NCBI GenBank assembly: GCA_011947345.1
Contig: JAAVTG010000072.1
Span: 1-18,655, forward strand
Direction: 5' to 3'
Length of the DNA stretch: 18,655 nt
Source: Phytophthora quininea
Taxonomy: Eukaryota > Oomycota > Peronosporomycetes > Peronosporales > Peronosporaceae
Part shown: positions 1 through 12,200 of the stretch, piece by piece
Layout: each line of letters begins with the position of its first letter
How positions within the stretch are numbered: the stretch's first letter is position 1
Made by a program: the position numbers and the translations under genes
The notes under the pieces: generated by a model
What the model was told of the DNA's origin: nothing
Database searches by the model: none
The model's input: only the letters and a program-made list of their open reading frames with translations

Positions 1-3000
1 TGTATAGCTGCCGTTTTTCAAGAAATACCGCATCTGGAAGAGGTTTACGATCTGGAAAAAACTCTCAACACCAGGAAACGGCTGGATGCCTTCAGCTCAT
101 TAAACAAAAACCTATTTATCCTGCTCCCGCACCTCGACGCGCTCTTCCAGTTGCGTCGCTCCTGTCTCGATTTCCAACAAGCCAAATTATTCGACTTCGA
201 ACACCCAGAGGGGTCTGCGGAAGCTGACATAGCGGCAAATGACGCCACAAATACTGGCCAACAGCAAAAGACATACACACTCTCGGATTTCGCTATTCGT
301 CTGAAGGCGCAGAAGATGCGGGTAGAGCGGCTGGTGGATCGCTTTATCTCCGACGCCGAAATGACAGCCAAAAAGCGTGCGAAAACTTTTTATTCTCCTT
401 TTTACAAACCACTGGCTTTAATGAAAACAAGGCGGTCGGGGACAATGCTAACGGCCGTAGGCGATCTTCACTTGGAACCCCTCACCGGAAGGGAAGCTGT
501 GTGAGTTACATCGAAGACAGCAAAGCAGGCGAACAAAAGGGAATGACGTACACCGAACGTGCCACCATGAGGACGCAGTGTCGGAAACTCACCAAGTTTC
601 TCCGTGTGGTCGAGTTCTTGGTCTCTGATGCGCTCTTGCGCATGGCAATTTCATCGGCAGTTTCGCTCAAAGAGGAGCTAGCGACGTTCATCAATGACCC
701 GGATGGCGAGGATTTTTCCAGCGACAACTGCGAAAATGGTGCAGGATCGGGAAAAGCCAAACTGCCGCTGATCTTCTTCAGCAACCCTTTCTGCCGCTTT
801 TCCGTGTTGAAGTGGTGCTTGATAATTCCACAGCTCCTAACAACGACAGTACATCTGGTCGACCACAGCCGTTGCGAACGGGTATGTCTCCTGGAGTAGC
901 AACAACGTCCTTCCGACCAAGCCGCAACACCAACTTAGCTTCAGCGGATACGCACGAGACAGAAAGTCCAATGGGTTATCTTGAATTCGTGCCGAATGCG
1001 GAAACTCTTCGTCTACAACTCGAGACGTTGGTTTTTAACGGCCTGATGGCGGTCACCAACCGCGACAGACTTATTCGAAACTCGATGTTTAAAGCTTATG
1101 TGGAAGCGAGCTTGGACGAAGGGGTTCAAGGAGAGGACGTAGACAATGACAGTTCAGAAATTACAAGTGAGGGAATGGATCTGGATATCCTCATAATGGA
1201 AGACACCACGTTTGTGGAAACCCTGCAGAGTCTGAATGCGATTGTACTTGATGGATATGAATGTGCTGAGGAAAATTGCGGAGAACTCTCGATGTACTTG
1301 GCACGATATCAAGACAACGAGCGATTTTGCAAGGAGGTTGTTGACAGTTCACGTTTCCTGCATACCGATGCTGTCGACTTTCGGGGATACCTCGATAAAT
1401 ACATGCAAGAAGCTCAGGATGTGGGTGCCGTCGCAGACTTCGCGCCGTGCGGTCTCCTACTGCTAGACCGAGTCCGCCTAAATGCAATTCTAAAGCCTGC
1501 TCCGCGAAAGTGCGTGGACGCACTTCACAGATTAATCCCAGTGATTTTCCGTCAGCTTAATGACACCCTGGCCAGTGAATTAACTATCATGAACGACCGA
1601 ATTTCCATGACCCCGACTACAGTTGATGATTTCTCAGCCTCACTGGATTATTTACGTGAACTTCAGTCTGGGCAAGCAGAAATCGAAGAGAGGTATAGCA
1701 GTATCCGCAGTCTTTACCACGTTATTGAAGAATACCGGGTCAAATTCACGGATATCGATCAAATGAATGCATTCATGCTTACGCAGAAGAAAACCCAGCT
1801 GAAAGCGTCGATGGACCTATTTGAAAACACGTGTGTGGAGTACACGGTGAAGTTTGGCATCGAGCTTGAGGCTCGGTTACCAAATCTCGCTTCCAAGTTG
1901 GCATCTGTCTCAAATGCGTTGTCAGATTCGGTTCTTTTGACTTGAACTCCGACATCAACGATACGATCGCGTATCTGATATGCGTTGAAGGCGACGTATC
2001 ACAACTGGAGACAGCAGTGAAACAACACTTCGCCCATGAGAAAACGCTGGGTCTGCCTTTAAGTACTGCATTTGACGAACTAGAGGATTTACAAACCGAT
2101 TTATCACTAAAGATCGAGATGTGGAAAGCTGTTCGAGACTGGAAAAGTTTCAAATCTGAATGGGAAGGCAAGAAATTTCCAGATGAAGTTGACCTTCCTC
2201 GATTGTCGAGGTCGTGGAGCGCTTCCACAACCAAATTACCAAGTGGGAGGAAAAGCTGCCAGTCGGTATGGGTGGATTGTGTGCGTATTTGAAGGCTGAT
2301 GTCGAAGAATATCGGACCACTATGCCAATATTAACCGATTTACAGTGCCCAAGCTTTGAAGAGCGGCATTTCTCTCAGCTGGGCGAGTTGCTTGGTTTTG
2401 GTATACGCCATCTCGGGCTCCATCGCACCGTCGCAAATACTTCCTCTATTATCACCCTGGGTGAGCTAGTGCTAATGCACTTGTCTCCGTATGCCGCGCA
2501 AATAAATCGCATCGCAACAGAGGCTACGCAAGAGCGTCTGCTAAAAGACACGCTGACTAAAATCATTGTATTGTGGGAACGGCAGGAATTCGAGGTTAAA
2601 TCGCACAAAGACTCGAAAGACTATTGCATCCTTGTCTCGCTGGAAAATGTTTATACTTTGCTGGAAGAGTGTCTCATTGGTATGACTGCGGTGTTAAGTT
2701 CAAAGTTCATTTCACCAATCAAAGATACGGCAGTGATGTGGCAAAAGCGGTTGCTGTTGTTTCAAGAAACGCTTGATGCGTGGATTGAATGCCAGCGGAA
2801 ATGGATGCACCTTGAGACCATTTTTGCAGCTCCAGATATTCAGAAGCAACTTCCCGATGAAGCTGCTACGTTCTTAGCTGTAAACCAGTTCTGGAAGGAT
2901 TTAATGCGGCGAACTCGAGACCAGCGCAATTGCTTAAAAGTTTCTGGGGCGATTTTAATTGGCGTCTCTAGCACCGCTAAGTCACTCAAGGAGGGAGTTG

Positions 3001-3240
3001 GTGTCGGTGGCAGTGGTGTCGGCCAGGCACTGCTCGATAGCTTGACGAAGCATAATTCCTCTCTCGAACGCATTGAGAAGTCACTCGAAGACTATCTAGA
3101 AACAAAACGGCGCTCATTTCCGCGTTTTTACTTTATTTCGAATGACGAGCTGCTCGAGGTATTAGCGCACGCAAAGAGCCTCAGGTGGTGCAGCGCCATT
3201 TGCCAAAGTGCTTCGATGCCTTAGCAAAGCTTGTCATAAA
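1..3240 (+). other. Dynein tail and linker region
   Basis: This is the N-terminal tail, used for assembly into the arm, followed by the linker that swings over the AAA ring. The tail is rich in helix-forming residues and poorly conserved, with acidic stretches near 1120-1190. The linker is recognisable from about 2800: a conserved block at 3118-3160 reads FPRFYFISNDELLEVL, followed across a frame break in an AAA run (3173-3175) by HLPKCFDAL. Frame breaks occur near 400, 790, 1936 (TTTT), 2196 and 3174. The distance from the window start to the first P-loop is about 1,310 codons, the usual tail-plus-linker length of shorter axonemal heavy chains, so little N-terminal sequence may be missing. 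Confidence 0.85.
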
Positions 3241-6200
3241 TAATGATGGCTCTCATGGTGCTGCAACCACAACTACGGTAACACCGCAAGATATTGCTGC
3301 GATTGTCAGTCCCGAAGGTGAACGCATTGCTTTTGGCAGGCCTATAAAAGCGCGTGGCAATGTCGAAGATTGGCTCAATGCTGTCCTGTCTAACATGAAA
3401 CTAACGCTGCACCGACACGTAAAGAACTGCCTCGCAGATTTCCAGCATAGTTCCAGGGAAATGTGGCTATTTCGACATCCAGCCCAAGCCGTTGCAGTTG
3501 TATCGTACATTGTCTGGGCAAAGGAGTGTGAATTTTGCTTCAAGTCTTCATCGCAGGACCCCACACGAGAACTGTCACTCTGGCACCAAACCATTTGCAC
3601 CCAACTGAGCAATTTGACGCGACTTATACGCACATCGCTGACTTCAGTTCAACGTCGAGTCGTCGTGTCATTAGTGACAACTGACGTGCATTTTCGCGAT
3701 GTAGTCGAGTCTTTAGTGTTGAAACGTGTGACTGATTCTACCGACTTTCTATGGGAGCAACAATTGCGATACCAATGGTACTCGGAGCACGACGAATGCG
3801 AAATTCACCAAGCAAACTGTCGTATCAAATATGGATATGAGTACATGGGCGCGTGTAGCCGTCTCGTCATCACTCCTTTAACAGATCGTTGTTGGATGAC
3901 AATTACGGGAGCACTTGAACTGCGATACGGTGCCGCCCCTCAGGTCCTGCTGGAACGGGGAAGACCGAAACCTCCAAAGACCTCGCGAAGGCGCTTGGGA
4001 TTCTGTGCATTGTGATTAATTGTAGCAGCCAGATGAGCTATAAGATGATGGGAAGCATTCTTAATGGTGTGGTTCAAGCCGGGACGTGGGTCTGCTTAGA
4101 CGAGTTCAACCGGATCGACATTGAAGTGCTGTCGGTCGTTGGTCAGCAAATGGCCGTGTTGCGGAATGCACGGTTGATGAACTCCTCGGAGGTACTGCTC
4201 GACGATCGATGCGTTCCTCTACGTGACCACCATGTTATTATTACAATGAATCCTGGCTATGCTGGCCGCACCGAGCTGCCCGACAATCTCAAGGTGTCCT
4301 TTCGGCCCGTTGCTATGATGGTCCCCGACTATGCGCTGATCGCCGAAATCGTGCTTTTGCGGAAGGCTTTCAAATGGCGAAGCCGCTGTCAAGGAAAGTC
4401 ACAAAGCTATACAAACTGTGTAGCGAACAATTGTCCCAACAAGGGCATTACGATTTTGGAATGCGAGCTGTGAGATCAGTTTTAACGATGGCAGGCTCGC
4501 TGAAGCGTTCGACTGTGGCAACTGGAACTTCGCCTCCGAATGGAATAACTAGCGACACCATTTCCGCAACTACGTTTGATGAGAGCGTCGTACTGATCAA
4601 AGCTATGGTTGGAGCAAATGCACCAAAACTCACCGACGAAGATGCCGAGTTATTCCATGGGATCGTAAAAGATCTTTTTCCGGAGATTATATCGACCATC
4701 GGTGTTGCTGAAAGCCAAGCACTTCTTCAAGGATTGGAATCTTCCTCACCAACCACAAGTGCAGACTGGTTAACTTCACTTGATGAAGAGATCGATACAC
4801 AGTTACGGCGCAATCAACTCCAGAGTCCTCGTCAGTGGAAGAAGAAACTTCTACAATTATTTGCAACATTAGAAGTCCGTGTTGGGGTCGTTCAAATAGG
4901 GTCTAGTGGCAGCGGGAAAACCACGGCCACCAACGTTTTGAAAGCAGCAGTTACCACATTGCGAGATCGAGCCGCCCACCCAGATACACGCTTCCAACGA
5001 GTAGTTTCGTTCACTCTGAATCCGAAAGCCATTTCAATGATCGAACTGTACGGATTCTTTCACCCCGTCACGCGTGAATGGACGGATGGACTAGCGTCGA
5101 AGTTGCTACGTACGTGCATTATGGAAAAGAACGAAGAAATGCTACTTCGGCAAAACAGTAACCAGGGTCTCAATGATCCGAATTTGCCCTTCTATTGGAT
5201 TACTTTCGATGGGCCAATTGATGCGCAGTGGATTGAGAGCATGAATACGGTGCTAGATGATAACATGACGCTTTGCTTAGCGAACGGCGAGCGGATTAAA
5301 CTCCTGCCCAGGATCCAGTTGATTTTCGAGGTGGCAGATACGGCTGCCGCCTCCCCGCAACAATCAGTCGGCTTGGTGTGGTTTATTATCACCCCAGTTA
5401 TCTTGGTTGGCAGCCTTTCGTGGAAACGTGGGTCTATACATTAGTCGCCCCGGAACCGACTGCACCTGCTGTCGGCCTCCTTATAAACGAACCCCGAGCA
5501 CCGAAACCACTTAGTTCTAAGATGAGGAATCGGATTCTCAAGTATTTTGATGTATTCGTAAAACCTGGTTTGGCATTCGTTCGGGCGACAAAGTCTTCTA
5601 CTACATGTACTCGGGTTCCAATTTCTACCTGCGATTTGGCTTTTGTCGGAGCGATATGCCACATTTTTGAAGCACTTTTGAAACATCGTGCTCCCCAGAA
5701 CTTTTGCTGCTGGCCGTGGGATTTCTTTGTCTTCTGAGGTCGGAATGCAATCAGTAGAAGAAGACCGGAAACGATGTCTTGATTTGATGTTCATCTTCAG
5801 CTTCACATGGGCAATTGGAGGCAATCTGAACTTGGACCCATTGAAGTCTGAATTCCAAGAATTTTTACACGCATTGATCGTTTCTCATGAGGAGATTTTT
5901 GTGACGACATTTTGGCGGTGAACGGGAAAATTCCAACGCAAGCAGGTCTAACGGAAGCTACGGGAGACATCCAAGATTTCTTCATTGACTTCCAGTATTT
6001 GAGTCTTTCTCCGTGGATGAACTCTTTCGTAGAGCAAGCACAACAGCTACAACAATCCAGTCGAATATCATCTGGGCATTTCTTAGTGCCTACATTAGAT
6101 GTTCTCAAGTATCGCTATTTAGTGGAGTTACTGTCGGTCGACGCAAGACTGCCGGTTCTGTTAACTGGCGCGACGGGGGCAGGGAAATCGGCGATCGTAA

Positions 6201-9200
6201 ACCATATTCTTGACGTCCACGCGCGAATCGCGGCCGACATCGATCCATCCGATGCTGACGTGGACTCCCCGTTGTCTGTGATTGCGCACGGGAAGGTGCT
6301 ACCGCTCGTTCTGAATCTGTCAGCGCAAACGACAAGTGCGTCCGTGCAGTTGACCATGGAAAGCAAATTCGCGAAGAAGCGCAGGACACTGCTTGGAGCA
6401 CCCGTGAACAAACAGCTGGTCGTTGTTTTTGTAGATGATATCAACATGCCGAATGCCGAACAAAATGGCGCTCAACCCGTTGTTGAGCTGCTCCGACAAT
6501 ACATGGAGTTCAAAGGGTTCTACGATCGTGACAAATTCTTCTGGAAGGACGTTCAAGACGCCGTTTTGATAGCAGCAGGTGGGTTGCCTGGCGGAGGCAG
6601 ACAGGTTTTGTGTCCAAGGTTTGTGCGCCATTTCTCCGCTGTCTTTTGTCTTCCGAGCTGTGACGAATTCGCCATGAAAGCGATCTTTAATGCTATCCTC
6701 GCTTCAACTGTTGCTGGGCGAGGAAGCGCGTTCACCAAGACAGTAAAAGACACAATATTTCAAACTGCAGACGCTACCTGCGAACTCTTTCAGACAGTAG
6801 TAACAGGACTCTTACCGACTCCTGCCAAGTGTCACTACACATTCAATTTACGTGATTTGGTCAAACTTATGGAAGGCGTCGTATGTGGGATACGATCCAG
6901 TTTAAACGCCAACAAAACAGGGAACCCCATTAACGCCCTGACCACCACTGCTGTGGTAAATCTGTGGGCACACGAAAGCATTCGCGTTTTCCGCGATCGA
7001 CTAACGGACAAACCTGACAGAATGTGGTTTTCGGAGCAATTGGTAAGCGTCGCAAACAAAGCATTTGGACTCTGCTCAATGCTTGAGAGTATGCTAGCGA
7101 TTGAAGGGACAGAGGAGACGTCGCGAGAACAGCCTACAGATGGCAATGTGAGTTCACCGAAGCAGGAGCAAGGGACTTTGTTGTTCTCTCCCAGAAGAGT
7201 TGGGGAGGTAGTGACTCAACACCCACCACTATTCGATACGACCAAGTTAGTGATTTGTCACGCTACGAAGCTTTTCTAAACAGTCAGATCATGGAGTACA
7301 ATAGCGGGTCAAGGACTCGCTCTTCATATCGACCGCCGCTCGAGCTTGTGTTGTTTGAGGACGCGATAGTACATACAGCCGCAATAGCACGCATATTGAT
7401 GCAACCACGAGGGCACGTGCTTTTGCTCGGAATGGGTGGCTGCGGTAAACGATCACTAGCGAGACTGGCTGCTTACACGATGGGCTATCGTTGCTTTGAG
7501 ATCGAGCTGAAGAAAGACTACGGGTTGACAGATTTCCGCGACGATCTGAAGGCAATGATGAAGTTGTGTGTATTGGGGAAGAGCTCGGACGGGTCTCGGA
7601 ACCATCCCGATCCCTCTGGAGTCCCTGCAGTCTTTTTGTTGAACGACTCGCAATTGTCATCGGACGCTTTTCTCGAAGACATCAATACAATCCTGAATGG
7701 TGGTGACATCCGAAGCTTTTTGCACCTGATGAACTGGAGATCATTCTTAACAGCGTGCGGACGCTGCTGGAACGACTTTGTTGCGACTCAAAAGCCGGTC
7801 TTGATGAAAACGAAACGAAACCGACTTCTGCGGTGGAAGACTTCACGCGAAAGGATTGTGAAGACTACTTCCACAGCATGGTTCAGAACTCCTTCCACTT
7901 CATCATCTGTATGAACCCCTTGGGGAATTCTTTTCGAGCGCGTGTTCGCCAATTCCCAGCCCTTATCAATTGTACAACCATCGACTATTTCGATGAGTGG
8001 CCCAAAGCGGCTCTGGAATACGTGGCTCAGTTCTATTTGACGCAGAACGATCCGTTAAGTCACTCTACAAGTGGTAACAGAAGAATGAGCACTCCTGATC
8101 TAACCGACTCGCCGGCAATCAGATCCGCCGTGACGACACTTTGCGTGGAAGCGCACCAGTCAGTATCTAATTTGCTTCCGTCTTTCCATTCCGAGTCCCG
8201 ACGGCAGGTGTTCATAACGTCGCAGCACTATTTGGATTTGATCGCGCTGTTCCGACGCATATACCGTGAAACGAGGATGCAGTGGGAAACGAAACTCCAT
8301 AGATTGAAGACAGGCGTTGTCAAGCTTGAGGAGACTAATTCATTGGTAAGCACTCTGCAGGATGAACTCGTAGCGCTACAACCTGTGCTGTCTAGCAAAA
8401 CCAAAGAGGCAGAGGAGCTCCTGAAGCAAGTCGCTGTCGACCAAGCAGAGGCAGAGAAAGTTGCACAGCGAGTTCGATCCGACGAGGCTCAAGTAAAACA
8501 ACAGCAGCAACAAGTTGCAGCGTGCCAGGCCGATGCGCAACGCGACCTTGACCAGGCGCTCCCGGCATTGAATGCAGCAGTTGTAGCCCTCGATTCGCTC
8601 GATAAAAAGATATCACAGAGGTCAAAGGCTTTGTGAAGCCTCCCAAGCTGTGCAGTTTGTCATGGAGGCCATATGCATTATGCTTGGTGAGAAAGCAGAC
8701 TGGGATACCAGCAAACGCATTTTGTCGCGTAGCACCTTCATGACGGAGCTAAAGGAATACGACAAGGACGCCATCCCAGCGGCAATACTCAAAAGAATTC
8801 ACAAGTATATTGAGCACCCAGACTTTGCTGTGGAGGAAGTCAAAAAGGTATCACGAGCTGCCATGTCATTGTGCATGTGGGTACACGCTGTTGCTACGTA
8901 TGCGCGGGTGTATCGAGAAGTGGCGCCAAAGCGACTGAAGCTAGCTGAGATGAACGCTGTTCTTGCAGACGCAAATGCCAAGCTTGAGGCTAAGCAACAC
9001 GAATTGTCAAAAGTGATGCTAAAAGTGCAAAATCTGAAGGACAAGTGTGACACGACCTTGGCTGAAAAGCAAAGGCTCATTGAAGAATCTGGGTTGACGC
9101 AGAGACGACTGAAGAATGCTGAAAAGCTAACAGTTGGTTTAGATGACGAACGAGTACGATGGAAAAGCAGCATCAACGTCTTGAAACAGGAAGGGAATAC

Positions 9201-12200
9201 AATACTCGGAGATTCCTTCGTGGCTGCCGCGTGCATGACTTATCTGGGGCCATTTAACGGTCTGTTTCGAGACAAAATTCTATGTCATTGGGCTGGCCTT
9301 ACTGGAGCCGCAATCGGAGTGTCCGTACCATTTACACTCGCTAATGCGTATGGGGATGCACAGGAGCTCCGTGAGTGGCAACTGTTAGGATTACCAAGTG
9401 ATAACTTCTCAGCGGACAACGCAATTTACGTTCTCAAAGGCAAGCAGCGATGGGCTTTGATGATCGATCCACAGCAACAAGCTACTCAGTGGATAAAGAG
9501 CCTAGAGGCTCTATATCACCTGGAAATTGTGAAAAGTGGTGATAACAGCTTGATGCAGGTTGTGGAACGATGTCTTGGTGCGGGAGACCATTATTAATTG
9601 AAGATGTGGATGAAGCTTTAAACCCGTCTCTGGACCCCGTTCTAGCTGTGAAGGCGTATCATTACATGCCCGGGAACAAACTGTCAGCCCGAAAAGTACA
9701 AGTGAAACTCGAGGACCGCCTAGTCGAGACTGACGCCGATCGATTCCGCTTATACCTGACGACCAAACTGTCTAACCCACACTTTGTGCCTGACATCTTT
9801 ATTCGCGTGAACGTGATCAATTTTACTGTAACGAGTGATGGGTTGGAAGAACAATTGCTCAGCAATGTTGTGAAGCGAGAGCGGATGGAGATTGAAGAGC
9901 GGAAACACACGCTTTTAGTCAGTATTGCACGAGATCAAAAGCAGCTTCACGATATCGAGATCAAGATTTTGAATCTGCTTTCTGATGCCAAGGGCAACAT
10001 CTTGGATGATATTGCGCTCATCCAAGCTCTGAAAACGTCTAAACAAACATCCAATGTCGTAGCGGAACGTCTAGCAGATTCGGAGGCCACTAAAGAAGAG
10101 GTGCTGGAAATTCGCAATCAGTACCACGCAGTCGCGGTTCGTGGGGCCTTACTTTTCTTCATTGTGGCTGATCTAGTAACTATCGACCCGATGTACCAAT
10201 ACTCGCTGGAATATTTTACTCGGTTGTTCAACATCAGCTTGGACGAAGCACCAACACAACAAAACCTGGCTAGACTGGAAACTTTAAATTACAGCGCCAC
10301 ATTGGCCGTCTATCGAAATATTTGTCGTGGTCTCTTCCAGGTGCACAGACGTCTCTTTGCCTTTATAATTTGCCTGCGAACAATGGTAAAGGCCGGTGAG
10401 TTGTCACAAAGTGATATTCGTCTGCTGGACCAGTCTACTGTGAAAATTGATCTGTCTTCCTTTGGTAGAGCAGACTCGAAAGTCTCTAACACTGCGGACG
10501 AGTTCGAAACTTTAGAGAAAACGAATGGTGTCCCAATCACAAGAAAATACAACAGCACAAGGGAACTAAAGCATGGTCGAGTCGAAACCACTCTCCTCTC
10601 TCTTACTCAAAGTGCCCCCATCTTCAGCAAGGTTCTCGAGTCATATTACCGCGATAACGAATTTTGGAATAGTTGGATGGCACGACAAAACCCATTCATA
10701 ACGAGACTGCCGGGAGATTTGGATGTGCTTCTCCCGCGTTTTCTCCGTCTTGTACTTGTCAGATGGTTGCGTGAAGATGCTTTTGTTCTGGCAGTTCGCT
10801 GCTTTATCGAACAAACTCTCGGTGCGGAATTCCTGGGCGCAGAGAGCAGCGAAGTGGTCATGAGTGAAGTGTACTCCTCGGTGGACAAAACCACGCCAGG
10901 TTTGTTTATTTTATCGCCCGGCGCCGATCCAATTTCGGCGTTAGAGACGTATGCTCGTGAAAACGGTGTTGGCGAAGATAGATATCATGCATTATCTCTT
11001 GGCCAAGGCCAGGGTCCTATCGCTGAAGCAAAATTGGCGGAGTGCAAGACTGAGGGACATTGGCTTGTTCTCCAGAACGTTCACTTAGCCAAGTCATGGC
11101 TACCAACATTGCAGAGCCTTCTTGGAGATCTCAAACAGGGAGCTGATGTTCACAAGGACTTTCGGCTCTTCCTCGCATCCTTTCCTGTCGCGTACTTCCC
11201 TATATCAATTCTCCAGAACAGTGTCAAGGTGATGACTGAACCACCAAAAGGAGTGAAAGCCAATCTGCAGCATTCTGTGCTGCTTCTCAAGAACATTGAC
11301 ATATCTTCAATGAGAAATGACGAGTCAAACATACGGATGAAGCTTCGTCTGGCATTTGGGCTGTGCTTTTTCCATGCTGTGGCTCGAGAGCGTGCCAAGT
11401 TTGGCACTCTTGGTTGGAACCTAAAGTATGACTTTAGTGATGCCGATTTTGTAAGTGTGGTAACTCTCCAGCGGAGACTGATCGATACCGCAGCAAGTCA
11501 TGACCTCGGAAAAGCTGCCACCAACGAAGACGCTGCGGGCTTTAACATCAAAATCGTGCCGTGGGGAGCGCTGCTGTTCCTCGCAGGAGAGATATACTAT
11601 GGCGGGCGTGTCACAGACGAGTATGATCGGCGCTGCTTAATGGCCGTGTTGAGGCGCTTCTGTTCCGAATCCTCTCTTGCAACCAAGACACGACCTCCCC
11701 GTTGTGAGTCAACAAAGCGAAGGTTGACGAATACGCTCGAGACATCCAAGACTTCCTCTTTGCTAGGAAACAACCTGCTCTTCTCTCAAGACGAGGCTTT
11801 TTGTGTTCCAGAGTTTCACAGCCTAGACGATATACTTCGATTCGTCGACAACCTGCCGGATGATATTGATAACCCGCAATTATTTGGTATGCACCCGAAC
11901 GCGCAGATTTCTTACGAGCGACAGCAAAGTCAGCACTTCTTACAGTTGGCGATGCAGTTGCAACCACCGCCTGCCAAAGGCAATAGCAATGGTGTTAAAG
12001 CAGCTGAAACACCAGCAAGTGCGGATAGTAACAACTTAAAGTCTCCTTCAGACAACGGAGAGGCTGACCGTGATGTTGTGAGCCTGTCCGAAGATATCCA
12101 AGCTAAACTGCCTTCACCAAAAGCTCTTGAAGACGTGGAATCCACATTGCTAGAGAATCGCCGAGATTCGTTTAGCATTGTGCTCCAGCAAGAAATAGCT

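Noticed and set aside
8490..8515. CAG/CAA repeat in the dynein stalk as a microsatellite
   Set aside because: Only five glutamine codons with mixed CAA and CAG, within a heptad-like coiled coil where Gln is common.
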